In this document: piece by piece, positions 44,852 to 55,124 of the stretch | Position numbering within the stretch: the first letter of the stretch is position 1 | Layout: each line of letters opens with the position of its first letter | Assembly (NCBI RefSeq): GCF_040529065.1 | Contig: NZ_CP132343.1 | Span: 3,348,001 to 3,412,000, forward strand | Source of the DNA: Xanthomonas sacchari | GTDB lineage: Bacteria; Pseudomonadota; Gammaproteobacteria; Xanthomonadales; Xanthomonadaceae | Direction of reading: 5' to 3' | Length of the DNA: 64,000 nucleotides | Position numbers and translations under genes: made by a program | The notes under the pieces: model-generated | Told to the model about the DNA's origin: nothing | The model's database searches: none | Seen by the model: only the letters and a program-made list of their open reading frames with translations

Positions 44852-45870
44852 GCGCGCGTGCCTGGCCGATGGCGCTGACGGCGCTGCTGCTGGCGGCCGT
44901 GGCGCTGCTGCCGCAGCGCGCCGCGGCCACCACCACCTGTACCGCGCAGGCGACGGCGGCGAGCTTCGGCACCCTCTCCGACACCGCCGCCACCGACACC
45001 ACCGCGCAGATCCTGGTGACCTGCCAGACCGGCGCGATCAGCGTGCTGGGCACGATCTATGTGCGCATGTGCCTGAACATCGGCGAGGGCGCGCAGGGCG
45101 CCGGCTTCGGCATCACCCCGCGGCGCATGCTCAACCCGCTCAACGACATCCTGGGATTCCAGCTCTACCGCGACAGCGCGCGCAGTCTGATCTGGGGCAG
45201 CGCCCTGAGCGGCTCCACCCCACTGCAGGTGGACCTGACCTACGCGTCGCTGGCGACCGGCGGCACCGGCACCGCGACCTACACCATCTATGCGCGCGTC
45301 CCGCTGCAGAGCGGCATCGCCACCGGGACCTACCAGAACAGTTTCAGCGGCGTGTACACCAACCTGCAGTACCGCTACGACGAGCCGTTGGTTGGCAACC
45401 CCGCGGTGATTCCCACCTCCTGCACCACCGGCGGCAAGGGCGGCGGCACCTCGGTGCAGTTCCCGTTCGTCGCCAGCGCCACCGCCGCGCCGACCTGCAC
45501 CATCGCCAGCATCGCCGACCTCGATTTCGGCACCCAATCGGGCCTGATCGACAATGCGCTGAACTACACCACCACGCTCAGCATGAACTGCCGCGCCCGC
45601 ACCGCCTGGCAGGTGAGCCTGGACAACGGCCAGAACGCCAGCGGCAACGTGCGGCGCATGCGCAGCGCCAGCGGCCAGTACCTGACCTACGAGCTGTATC
45701 GCGACGCCGCGCGCACCCAGCGCTGGGGCAGCACCCTGAATACCGATACCCTGACCGGCATCGGGACCGGCATCGCCCAGTCGCTGACCCTGTACGGGCA
45801 GGTTCCCGCGCGGCAGACCCCCGCGCCGGGCAGCTACAGCGACGTGGTCAAGGTTACCGTCACCTACTGA
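44848..45870 (+). CDS. Csu-type tip adhesin candidate with two SCPU domains
   Basis: The 340-aa product has a signal peptide and two spore coat U domains: residues about 30-175 (TCTAQATAASFGTLSD to TNLQYRYDE) and 190-340 (CTIASIADLDFGTQSG to SYSDVVKVTVTY). In Csu-type systems the two-domain subunit (CsuE) is the tip adhesin, its first domain binding the surface. The second domain closely resembles the major pilin at 41273. The ATG overlaps the usher stop (ATGA). Confidence 0.88.
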   Translation: MSARAWPMALTALLLAAVALLPQRAAATTTCTAQATAASFGTLSDTAATDTTAQILVTCQTGAISVLGTIYVRMCLNIGEGAQGAGFGITPRRMLNPLNDILGFQLYRDSARSLIWGSALSGSTPLQVDLTYASLATGGTGTATYTIYARVPLQSGIATGTYQNSFSGVYTNLQYRYDEPLVGNPAVIPTSCTTGGKGGGTSVQFPFVASATAAPTCTIASIADLDFGTQSGLIDNALNYTTTLSMNCRARTAWQVSLDNGQNASGNVRRMRSASGQYLTYELYRDAARTQRWGSTLNTDTLTGIGTGIAQSLTLYGQVPARQTPAPGSYSDVVKVTVTY

Positions 45871-45951
45871 GGCCTGAACGGTGCCGCGGTGCCGGTCAAG
45901 TTGCCGGGATGGGAGCCGTTATCGGTTGTGTCTACTTCGGAGTGCCGATCG

Positions 45952-46272
45952 ATGCGCCTGCCGTTTCTACGACCGCTGCTGTTGGCGAGCCTGTGCGTGG
46001 CCGGCGTCGACGCGGCGGCGCAGCCGGGGGCCGGCAGCGGCGCCGCCATGCTGCGGATCGGTATCCGCATCGAGCGCAGTTGCGAAATCGGCGCCGCGGC
46101 GCGTGCGCAGCCCGGGGCGCTGCCGACGGTCGCCTGCAACCGCCCGCTGGCCTACCAGGTCAGCATCGACGGCATACCCGCGCCCGACGCCGCCACCGCC
46201 CTGGCCTTGAGCGTGCCTACGGCAGGCGCCACGCCGCGCATCCCGGCACGCTACGCCACGGTCGCGTTCTAG
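45952..46272 (+). CDS. Shortened SCPU-type subunit (106 aa)
   Basis: The 106-aa product has a signal peptide (LLLASLCVAGVDAAAQ) and then a reduced SCPU-like core: RIERSCEIG, VACNRPLAYQVSIDG, and the last strand IPARYATVAF. Much of the usual middle (the ALYRD...WG segment) is missing, so it is a minimal subunit or a decayed gene. I chose the Met at 45952 next to the signal; a Met at 45889 lies in a non-coding-looking stretch. It might act as an initiator, terminator or anchor subunit. Confidence 0.65.
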   Translation: MRLPFLRPLLLASLCVAGVDAAAQPGAGSGAAMLRIGIRIERSCEIGAAARAQPGALPTVACNRPLAYQVSIDGIPAPDAATALALSVPTAGATPRIPARYATVAF

Positions 46273-46289
46273 TGGGCGATGCCCGCCGC

Positions 46290-47003
46290 ATGCGCGCGCA
46301 CCTGCTGCCGGCGCTGCTGCTGGCGCTTGCCGGCAGTGCCGACGCGGCGGGGGTGCGGATCAGCCCGACCCTGGTGCAACTGGCCCCCGGCGAGACCAGC
46401 ACCGAGATCTGGTTGAGCAACACCCAGGACCGCCCCTGGCAGGCCCAGGTGAAGGTGTACCGGTGGCGGCAGACCGACGGGATGGACGACCTGGAGAGCA
46501 CCGACGAGGTCCGCACCAGCCCGCAATCGATCGACATCCCGGCGCAGGGGCGGCAACTGCTGCGGCTGGTGCGTCCCGGACCGGCCAGCGCCGACGAAGG
46601 CGCCTACCGCCTGGTGCTGGAGGAACGCCCCGCCCCAGCCGACCCGGCCGCACCGGCGCCCGCCACGCCAGCCCCACCCCTGCTGCTGCGCTATTCCACC
46701 CCGGTGTTCCTGAGCCCCGCGGACCCGGCAGCCGCGCCGCGCCTCAGCGCCCACCTGAGCGCCGGCGCGCGCGGGCCGGAGCTGGTCGTGCACAACCGCG
46801 GCAGCGCCCATGCCCGGCTCAGCGACCTGAGCTTCGTCGGCGTCGACGGCCGCACCCTGCCCCTGTTCCCCAGTCTCTCCGGCTATGTCCTGGCCGGCGC
46901 CTACAAACGCTGGCCGCTGCCGGCCGCCGCAACCGCGCCCGGCGGCCACTTCGCGGCCAGGCTCGACGACGAGGCGCCGCTGCAGGCGCTGCCCGCCGAG
47001 TGA
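46290..47003 (+). CDS. Second periplasmic pilus chaperone (CsuC-like)
   Basis: The 237-aa product has a signal peptide and chaperone Ig-domains. The match to the first chaperone is clear (ISPTLVQLAPGETSTEIWLSN; DIPAQGRQLLRLVRPG; GYVLAGAYKRWPLP). A Pro/Ala insert lies between the domains around residues 115-135. A GTG at 46272 overlapping the previous stop is an alternative start. Two chaperones in one Csu operon is unusual; this one may serve the tip or the shortened subunit. The operon ends here; rpsB has its own promoter. Confidence 0.85.
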   Translation: MRAHLLPALLLALAGSADAAGVRISPTLVQLAPGETSTEIWLSNTQDRPWQAQVKVYRWRQTDGMDDLESTDEVRTSPQSIDIPAQGRQLLRLVRPGPASADEGAYRLVLEERPAPADPAAPAPATPAPPLLLRYSTPVFLSPADPAAAPRLSAHLSAGARGPELVVHNRGSAHARLSDLSFVGVDGRTLPLFPSLSGYVLAGAYKRWPLPAAATAPGGHFAARLDDEAPLQALPAE

Positions 47004-47016
47004 ACCGCCCGGCGCA

Positions 47017-47045
47017 TTGCGCCAGCGGCCCCCGCCAGGTATAGT
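47017..47045 (+). promoter_or_regulatory. rpsB promoter
   Basis: TTGCGC (47017-47022), 17 bases, TATAGT (47040-47045, five of six). Expected start near 47052. The -35 word overlaps the end of the pilus operon by only a few bases of intergenic DNA. Confidence 0.75.
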
Positions 47046-47051
47046 GCGCGG

Positions 47052-47278
47052 CTTCGTCGTGCCCGTCATGGGCCGATGGACCGTCCACGCCGGACGCACC
47101 GGCGAATTCACACCTGCCGCCATCGCCCGTGCCGGGGTGCTCCGCAAGGAGTTCGGCCACGGAGGCGGCAGGGAGGCCCAACCCCGGAATCGTCGCGCGG
47201 CCCGCAAGGCCGCCGTCATGCGCGCGCTTCACCCATTCCTGCCCGCGCACGGCCGGTTCCCCATCAGGAGTCACTGCA
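47052..47278 (+). promoter_or_regulatory. Long rpsB leader (about 227 bases)
   Basis: Between the predicted start and the rpsB ATG there is no gene, but several short inverted words (for example GGCCACGGAGGCGGCAGG with neighbouring complements, and GCCCGCACGG near 47240). In gammaproteobacteria the rpsB leader folds into a structure bound by S2 for feedback; the length here fits such a role, but I cannot confirm the fold by eye. Confidence 0.5.
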
Positions 47279-48076
<798 letters not shown>

Positions 48077-48181
48077 CCGGCGCGCCATGCGGCTGCGCGA
48101 TCATGCGCAGCCGCCGCCCGGCGCGTTCGGCGCGCCCGGCTTCGCGAGCGCCGCCTGCGGCGCCCGCTTCCCAGATCTACC

Positions 48182-48204
48182 GGCCGGCCGCAAGCCGGCC
48201 TTTT
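48182..48204 (+). terminator. Hairpin between rpsB and tsf
   Basis: GGCCGGC, loop CGCAA, GCCGGCC then four T. It is weak for a terminator because the T run is short, and could lower tsf relative to rpsB expression. Confidence 0.6.
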
Positions 48205-48227
48205 CCCACCTTTCGTGAGGACATCCC

Positions 48228-49106
<879 letters not shown>

Positions 49107-49127
49107 TCCCGCGCCCGGGAAGAAAAG

Positions 49128-49155
49128 AGCCGCGCATTGTCGCGGCTTTTTTTTT
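49128..49155 (+). terminator. Intrinsic terminator of rpsB-tsf
   Basis: AGCCGCG, loop CATTGT, CGCGGCT followed by nine T (49147-49155). Confidence 0.95.
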
Positions 49156-49207
49156 ACGGGTGTACGCTGCACAGGCCGGGACAGGCCGCTCCCCCACCTC
49201 TCATTCC

Positions 49208-50722
49208 ATGCCGTATCGGAAGTGCATGCATCCTGAACTCGAAGCGATCCTGAGCCACTCCCGCGACCTGCCCTCGCCGCCCGGCGTGGCCTTGCGCATC
49301 ATCGAACTGGCACAGGATACGGACGTGGATCTGGCCGCCACCGCCGATGCCATCGCCATGGACATGGCGCTGAGCGCGCGCATGCTGCGCATCGCCAATT
49401 CCCCGCTGTACGCCAGCCGGCGCCGCGTCGACAACCTGGGCCAGGCGCTGACCATGCTCGGCCTGAACGCCGCGCTGAGCCTGGCGCTGGGCTTCTCGAT
49501 GGTGCAGAGCCTGCGCGGCGGCAGCGGCGAGCCGCAGGAACGGCTGTGGCGACGCAGCGTGCTGGCGGCGCTGGCCAGCCGCCTGCTCGGCCAGGCTGCG
49601 GGCTTGCGCAAGCACGAGGAGCTGATGCTGGCCGGGCTGTTGCAGGACATGGGCGCACTGGCCCTGCTGCACGTCTGCCACGACCGCTACGCCGCCCTGC
49701 TGCACGAGGCCGCCGGCGACCCGCAGCGACTGAGCGCGCTGGAGCGCGAGCACCTGGGCGCCGACCGCGCCGAGGTCGGCGCCTGGCTGGCGCACAAGTG
49801 GAAGCTGCCCACCTACCTGCAGCGCAGTATCGGCAGCGGCGGCGATACCAGCCCCGCGACCGAGCCCTTCGACATCTGCGTGCGGCTGTCCGGCACCATC
49901 GCCGACATCTGGCTCGGCGACGATCCCGAAGCCGCGCGCACCCACGCCATGCAGTGCGCCTATCGCGACCTGCAACTGGACAGCCGCCGCTTCGACGAGG
50001 TGGTGGGCCACATCGCCGAGGCGCTGCCGGCGGTCAGCCCGATCTTCGATGTGCGCATCGCCCAGCCGGAGCGGGTCGATGCGATCATCAGCCATGCCCG
50101 CGAACTGATGGTGCTGCGCAACCTGCGCGAAGTGCAGGAAGCCAACCGCGTGCGCCAGCGCGCCGACGAATACGAGCAGCACGCACGGCGCCTGGCCGAA
50201 CAGGCCAGCCGCGACGCGCTCACCGGCGTGTTCAACCGGCACCAGCTGGACACCTTGCTCAAGCAGCAGTTCGAACTGGCCAATCGCCACGACTGGCCGC
50301 TGTCGGTGGCCTTCATCGACCTGGACGATTTCAAGAAGATCAACGACGCGCACGGGCACCTGGTCGGCGACCAGGTCCTGCGCGCATTCGCGCAGACCCT
50401 GCAGCCGATGCTGCGCGCCAGCGACACCGTGGCGCGCTTCGGCGGCGAGGAATTCCTGGTGCTGTTGCCCAACACCGGCGAAGAGGCCGCGCTGGGCGTG
50501 ATGCGGCGCATCCTCGCCGAGATCGCGCAGCGGCCGATGGCCGACACCAAGCAGGGGCCGCTGCACATCAGCTTCTCCGCGGGCGTGGCCACCCAGGGCG
50601 GCCGCGAGCGTTTCAACAGCGCGCAGGAACTGCTGCAGGCGGCCGACGACATGCTGTACAGCGCCAAGCACGGCGGCCGCAATCGCGTCACCGCGCGCTC
50701 GTGCGGCGAGGCGCAACGCTGA
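49208..50722 (+). CDS. HDOD-GGDEF signalling protein (putative diguanylate cyclase)
   Basis: The 504-aa product has an N-terminal HDOD domain (about residues 15-215: SHSRDLPSPPGVALRI, IAMDMALSARMLRIANSPLY) and a C-terminal GGDEF domain (about 335-490) with RDALTGVFNRHQLD and the active site FGGEEF. A coiled stretch (about 305-335) joins them. No membrane helix is seen, so it is cytosolic. The HDOD part may sense a ligand or partner and control c-di-GMP synthesis. A Met six codons later is an alternative start. It sits between the rpsB-tsf terminator and pyrH. Confidence 0.88.
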   Translation: MPYRKCMHPELEAILSHSRDLPSPPGVALRIIELAQDTDVDLAATADAIAMDMALSARMLRIANSPLYASRRRVDNLGQALTMLGLNAALSLALGFSMVQSLRGGSGEPQERLWRRSVLAALASRLLGQAAGLRKHEELMLAGLLQDMGALALLHVCHDRYAALLHEAAGDPQRLSALEREHLGADRAEVGAWLAHKWKLPTYLQRSIGSGGDTSPATEPFDICVRLSGTIADIWLGDDPEAARTHAMQCAYRDLQLDSRRFDEVVGHIAEALPAVSPIFDVRIAQPERVDAIISHARELMVLRNLREVQEANRVRQRADEYEQHARRLAEQASRDALTGVFNRHQLDTLLKQQFELANRHDWPLSVAFIDLDDFKKINDAHGHLVGDQVLRAFAQTLQPMLRASDTVARFGGEEFLVLLPNTGEEAALGVMRRILAEIAQRPMADTKQGPLHISFSAGVATQGGRERFNSAQELLQAADDMLYSAKHGGRNRVTARSCGEAQR

Positions 50723-50803
50723 AGCATCGCCGACGGCGCAGACGCACTGGCGCGCATCGGCTAAAATCGTGTGGTTTGCCCGTCATCCCCCAACGAGGTC
50801 GCC

Positions 50804-51526
50804 ATGTCCCAGCTTGCCTATCGCCGTATCCTGTTGAAACTGTCCGGCGAAGCGCTGATGGGAGACGGGGACTACGGCATCGACCCCAAGATCATCAACC
50901 GCCTCGCCCATGAAGTGATCGAGGCGCAACAGGCCGGCGCGGAAGTGGCGCTGGTGATCGGCGGCGGCAACATCTTCCGCGGCGCCGGCCTTGCCGCCAA
51001 CGGCATGGACCGGGTCACCGGCGACCACATGGGCATGCTCGCCACCGTCATCAACGCGCTGGCGATGCAGGACGCGCTGGAAAAGCTCGGCGCCAAGGTG
51101 CGGGTGATGAGCGCGATCAAGATCAACGACGTGTGCGAGGACTTCATCCGGCGCCGTGCGATCCGCCACCTGGAAAAGGGCCGCATCGCGATCTTCGCCG
51201 CGGGCACCGGCAACCCCTTCTTCACCACCGACTCCGGCGCGGCGCTGCGCGCGATCGAGATCGGCGCCGACCTGCTGCTGAAGGCGACCAAGGTCGACGG
51301 CGTGTACGACAAGGACCCGAAGAAGCACGCCGACGCCGTGCGCTTCGACAGCCTGACCTACGACGAGGTCATCGCCCGCAACCTGGAAGTGATGGACACC
51401 GCCGCCTTCGCCCTGGCCCGCGACAGCGACCTGCCGCTGCGCATCTTCAACATGGGCCAGCCCGGCGAACTGCTGAAGATCCTCCGCGGCGCCGAGATCG
51501 GCACGTTGGTCAAAGGTCGGGGCTGA
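50804..51526 (+). CDS. pyrH: Uridylate kinase
   Basis: The 240-aa product is a bacterial UMP kinase: [14 protein letters not shown] at the N-terminus, [25 protein letters not shown] and the Lys/Asp block [16 protein letters not shown]. It makes UDP from UMP. I chose the Met at 50804, which matches the family start and has CGAGG upstream. A TAAAAT-like -10 lies at 50762-50767. An inverted repeat separates it from frr. Confidence 0.97.
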   Translation: MSQLAYRRILLKLSGEALMGDGDYGIDPKIINRLAHEVIEAQQAGAEVALVIGGGNIFRGAGLAANGMDRVTGDHMGMLATVINALAMQDALEKLGAKVRVMSAIKINDVCEDFIRRRAIRHLEKGRIAIFAAGTGNPFFTTDSGAALRAIEIGADLLLKATKVDGVYDKDPKKHADAVRFDSLTYDEVIARNLEVMDTAAFALARDSDLPLRIFNMGQPGELLKILRGAEIGTLVKGRG

Positions 51527-51536
51527 TGCCCCGACC

Positions 51537-51673
51537 CGGGATTGGGGATTCGGGATTGGGGATTCGCGAAGGCGTTGCGCGCTGCAGCATTGCGGGCACG
51601 GGCGCGTTATCGCATCTCATTGCGCCTGAAGCGCCGCTTTTGCGAATCCCCAATCCCGAATCCCCAATCCCGG
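51537..51673. repeat. Large inverted repeat of GGGATT(C/G) units
   Basis: The left arm (51537-51570) is a tandem of GGGATTGGGGATTC words ending in GCGAA. The right arm (51641-51673) is its reverse complement with TTGCGAATCCCC. Loop about 70 bases. It lies between pyrH and frr; the same family appears inside lpxB and rnhB and after rnhB (61802-61908, 63057-63185, 63853-63886). Confidence 0.9.
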
Positions 51674-51691
51674 CCCCACGCCTTTCCCGGC

Positions 51692-51697
51692 TATAAT
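51692..51697 (+). promoter_or_regulatory. -10 element of frr
   Basis: A perfect TATAAT, 32 bases before the frr ATG, directly behind the right arm of the inverted repeat. The -35 position would fall in that arm and has no good match. Confidence 0.55.
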
Positions 51698-51729
51698 CGT
51701 CCGATTCAGATTCAGCACGGACACCGGCG

Positions 51730-52287
51730 ATGCTCAACGAAATCAAGCAAGACGCACAGACCCGCATGGCCAAGAGCATCGACGCGCTGCGTCATGCGCT
51801 CATCAAGGTGCGCACCGGCCGCGCGTCGACCGCCTTGGTCGAGCACCTGAAGGTCAACTACTACGGCTCGGACATGCCGCTGAGCCAGGTCGCCAGCGTG
51901 GCCGTCGCCGACGCCCGCTCGCTGACCATCACCCCGTGGGAAAAGCAGATGGTCGGCGCGGTCGAGAAGGCGATCCTGGCCTCGGACCTGGGCCTGACCC
52001 CGAACACCGCCGGCACCACCATCCGCCTCAACCTGCCCGCGCTCACCGAGGAGCGCCGCCGCGAGCTGTCCAAGGTCGTGCACGGCGAAGGCGAGGACAC
52101 CAAGGTCGCGATCCGCAACATCCGTCGCGACGCCAACCAGCAGGTCAAGGATCTGCTGAAGGACAAGAAGGTCACCGAGGACGAGGCCCGCGCCAGCGAG
52201 GACGACATCCAGAAGCTGACCGACAAGGCGATTAAGGACGTGGACGACGTGGTCAAGGGCAAGGAACAGGAACTGATGGCGGTCTGA
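51730..52287 (+). CDS. frr: Ribosome recycling factor
   Basis: The 185-aa product is of exact family length. It shows ALRHALIKVRTGRAST and VEHLKVNYYGSDMPLSQ at the N-terminus, the hinge and beta domain with TITPWEKQMV, and the C-terminal helix with VRRDANQQVKDLLKD-type sequence (NIRRDANQQVKDLL). It splits post-termination ribosomes with EF-G. It starts the unit frr-uppS-cdsA-dxr-rseP-bamA. Confidence 0.97.
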   Translation: MLNEIKQDAQTRMAKSIDALRHALIKVRTGRASTALVEHLKVNYYGSDMPLSQVASVAVADARSLTITPWEKQMVGAVEKAILASDLGLTPNTAGTTIRLNLPALTEERRRELSKVVHGEGEDTKVAIRNIRRDANQQVKDLLKDKKVTEDEARASEDDIQKLTDKAIKDVDDVVKGKEQELMAV

Positions 52288-52304
52288 GCCTGCGCCTGCC
52301 GGCC

Positions 52305-53066
52305 ATGCCTTCCGACCCCATCCCCATGTCCCTGCCCCGCCACCTGGCCATCATCATGGATGGCAACGGCCGCTGGGCGCAGCGCCGCCGCCGGCCGCGC
52401 GTGATCGGCCACCGCGCCGGCGCGCGTGCGGTCAATCGCACCATCGACTTCTGCCTGGAGCGCGGCATCGGCGCGCTGACCCTGTTCGCCTTTTCCAGCG
52501 AGAACTGGGGGCGCCCGCAGGAGGAAGTGGACGCGTTGATGAAGCTGTTCCTGCACGCGCTCGACCGCGAGGTCGACGAGCTGCAGCGGCGCGGCGTGCG
52601 CGTGCGCTTCATCGGCGACCGCTCGCGCTTCGCGCCGTCGCTGTGCGAGCGCATGGCCCAGGCCGAGGCGCGCACCCGCGACAACCAGGCCCTGCACCTG
52701 TCGATCGCCGCCAGCTACGGCGGCCGCCAGGACATCGCCCTGGCCGCGCGCGCGCTGGCCGAGGACGTCGCCGCCGGACGCCTGCGCCCGGAGCAGATCG
52801 ACGAGGACGCGCTGTCGGCGCGCATGGCGCTGGCCGACCTGCCGCCGCCGGACCTGTTCATCCGCACCGGCGGCGACCTGCGCATCAGCAACTTCCTGCT
52901 GTGGCAGATGGCCTACACCGAACTGTGGTTCACCGAGACCCTCTGGCCCGAGTTCGGCCCCGAGGTGCTGCAACAAGCCCTGGACGACTACGCCCGCCGC
53001 GAGCGGCGTTTCGGCCTCACCAGCGCGCAGGTCGCCGAAGCGGCGACGGAGAACGTTTCCGCATGA
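52305..53066 (+). CDS. uppS: Undecaprenyl diphosphate synthase
   Basis: The 253-aa product is a cis-prenyltransferase: [15 protein letters not shown] carries the catalytic Asp, [14 protein letters not shown] the second block, and [19 protein letters not shown] and [12 protein letters not shown] the C-terminal signatures. It makes the C55 lipid carrier for peptidoglycan and O-antigen. A Met at 52326 is an alternative start nearer to the core. Its stop overlaps the cdsA start (ATGA). Confidence 0.96.
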   Translation: MPSDPIPMSLPRHLAIIMDGNGRWAQRRRRPRVIGHRAGARAVNRTIDFCLERGIGALTLFAFSSENWGRPQEEVDALMKLFLHALDREVDELQRRGVRVRFIGDRSRFAPSLCERMAQAEARTRDNQALHLSIAASYGGRQDIALAARALAEDVAAGRLRPEQIDEDALSARMALADLPPPDLFIRTGGDLRISNFLLWQMAYTELWFTETLWPEFGPEVLQQALDDYARRERRFGLTSAQVAEAATENVSA

Positions 53067-53887
53067 CCCGTACCCGCGTCATCGCTGCGCTGATCATGGC
53101 CCCGCTGGCCATCTGCGCCATCCTGCTGCTGCCGACCCAGTGGCTGGTCGCGCTGGCCGCCTTGATCTTCCTGATCGGCCTGTGGGAATGGCTGAAGCTG
53201 GCCGAGGTCGACGACACCTTGCCGCGCACCATCCTGCTGATGCTCAACCTGCTGCTGATGGTGCTGCTGGTGTGGGCCTCGGCCGGTTCGCTGGTGCTGT
53301 TCCAGTTGACCACCCTGATCGGCGCCGGCTGGTGGTGCGTGGCCTTGCTGTGGCTGGGCTTCTACCGCTTCGGCTCCGACCACGCCACCTACGCGCGGGT
53401 GTTCAAGCTCGCCGCCGGCACCCTGGCGATCGTGCCGGCCTGGGCCGCGCTGGGCCTGATCCACGCCAGCGAGCCGAACGGCCACCGCTGGCTGCTGACC
53501 GCCCTGGCGACGGTGTGGGCCGCCGATTCCGGCGCCTATTTCGCCGGCCGCCAGTTCGGCAAGCACAAGCTGGCGCCGCGGGTCAGCCCGAACAAGACCG
53601 TGGAAGGCCTGGTCGGCGGCTTGCTGGCCGGCCTGCTGGTGGCCGCCGGCTTCGGCTGGCTGGCCGGGGTGACCCTGCCGCACCTGCCCGGGCTGCTGAT
53701 CGTGGCCGCGGTCACCGTGCTGGCCTCGGTGGTCGGCGACCTGTTCGAGAGCCTGCTCAAGCGCCATGTCGGCGCCAAGGACTCGGGCAACGTGATTCCC
53801 GGCCACGGCGGCGTGCTGGACCGGATCGACGGCGTGCTGGCGGCGCTGCCGATCTTCGCGCTGGGCAAGGATATCTTCGGGTTCTGA
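53063..53887 (+). CDS. cdsA: Phosphatidate cytidylyltransferase
   Basis: The 274-aa product has about eight membrane helices and the CDP-diglyceride synthase signature near its C-terminus: [20 protein letters not shown] and [12 protein letters not shown]. It makes CDP-diacylglycerol for all phospholipids. Between uppS (4-base overlap) and dxr (5 bases) it is tightly packed in the operon. Confidence 0.96.
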   Translation: MTRTRVIAALIMAPLAICAILLLPTQWLVALAALIFLIGLWEWLKLAEVDDTLPRTILLMLNLLLMVLLVWASAGSLVLFQLTTLIGAGWWCVALLWLGFYRFGSDHATYARVFKLAAGTLAIVPAWAALGLIHASEPNGHRWLLTALATVWAADSGAYFAGRQFGKHKLAPRVSPNKTVEGLVGGLLAGLLVAAGFGWLAGVTLPHLPGLLIVAAVTVLASVVGDLFESLLKRHVGAKDSGNVIPGHGGVLDRIDGVLAALPIFALGKDIFGF

Positions 53888-53892
53888 AGCCA

Positions 53893-55098
53893 GTGAACAC
53901 GCAACACAGCAAGGACCCGGCGGTCCGCACCATCGCCGTGCTCGGCGCCACCGGCTCGATCGGCGCCTCGGCGCTGGACGTGATCGCGCGCCATCCGCAG
54001 CGCCTGCGCGCCGGCGTGCTGGCGGCCGGGCGCAACGTCGACGCGCTGCTGGCGCTGTGCGCCACGCACCGCCCCGCGCATGCGGTGATCGCCGATCAGG
54101 CGCTGTACCCGGCGCTGCGCGACGGCCTGCGCGCGGCCGGGCTGTCGACCCAGGCGCATGCCGGCGACGCCGCACTGGACCAATTGGTGACCAGCGACGC
54201 CTGCGACAGCGTGGTCGCCGCGATCGTCGGTGCGGCCGGCCTGGCCTCGACCCTGGCCGCCGCCCGCGCCGGCAAGCGCCTGCTGCTGGCCAATAAGGAA
54301 GCGCTGGTGCTGGCCGGCGAACTGGTCACCGCCGCCGCCGCGGCGGCCGGCGCCGAGATCATCCCGATCGACAGCGAACACAACGCCATCTTCCAGTGCC
54401 TGCGCTCGCGCCAGACCGGCGCCGAGGTGCGGCGGGTGCTGCTGACCGCCTCCGGTGGCCCGTTCCGCGGCTGGGACCGCGCTCGCCTGCAGGCGGTGAC
54501 CCCGGCGCAGGCCGTGGCGCACCCGAAGTGGTCGATGGGGCCGAAGATCTCGGTCGATTCGGCGACGTTGATGAACAAGGGCCTGGAAGTGATCGAGGCC
54601 CACCACCTGTTCGCGCTGGCGCCCGAGCGCATCGAGGTGCTGGTGCACCCGCAGAGCCTGGTGCACTCGCTGGTCGAGTTCATCGACGGTTCGACCCTGG
54701 CACAGATGGGCCTGCCGGACATGCGCACCACCCTGGCGGTGGGCCTGGGCTGGCCGGAGCGCATCGCCTCCGGGGTCGCCGGGCTGGACCTGCTGGCGCA
54801 GGGCCGCCTGGACTTCGAGGCACCGGATCTGGACGCCTTTCCCTGCCTGGCCCTGGCCTGGCGCGCGATGCAGGCCGGCGGCAGCGCCCCGGCGATCCTG
54901 AATGCGGCCAACGAAGTGGCTGTTTCAGCCTTTCTTCAGGGCCGAATCGGTTTCCTATCGATTCCTGCGCTGGTCGAGAACGCCCTGACCGAGCTGCCTG
55001 CGGTCGCGGCCGATTCCCTGGACGCATTGCTGGCGGCGGATGCGCACTCGCGCAAGATCACCGAACTCGCCATTGCCCGCCACTTCGCCCATGCTTGA
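53893..55098 (+). CDS. dxr: 1-deoxy-D-xylulose 5-phosphate reductoisomerase
   Basis: The 401-aa product starts at a GTG (no ATG fits before the fold). NADPH site: [17 protein letters not shown]; metal and substrate sites: [33 protein letters not shown], and [20 protein letters not shown], which is read here in pieces as [11 protein letters not shown] and ATLMNKGLE. It makes MEP, committing the isoprenoid pathway that also feeds uppS next to it. Confidence 0.96.
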   Translation: MNTQHSKDPAVRTIAVLGATGSIGASALDVIARHPQRLRAGVLAAGRNVDALLALCATHRPAHAVIADQALYPALRDGLRAAGLSTQAHAGDAALDQLVTSDACDSVVAAIVGAAGLASTLAAARAGKRLLLANKEALVLAGELVTAAAAAAGAEIIPIDSEHNAIFQCLRSRQTGAEVRRVLLTASGGPFRGWDRARLQAVTPAQAVAHPKWSMGPKISVDSATLMNKGLEVIEAHHLFALAPERIEVLVHPQSLVHSLVEFIDGSTLAQMGLPDMRTTLAVGLGWPERIASGVAGLDLLAQGRLDFEAPDLDAFPCLALAWRAMQAGGSAPAILNAANEVAVSAFLQGRIGFLSIPALVENALTELPAVAADSLDALLAADAHSRKITELAIARHFAHA

Positions 55099-55124
55099 TG
55101 CCCACGCCGCCATGAGCCACGCGC

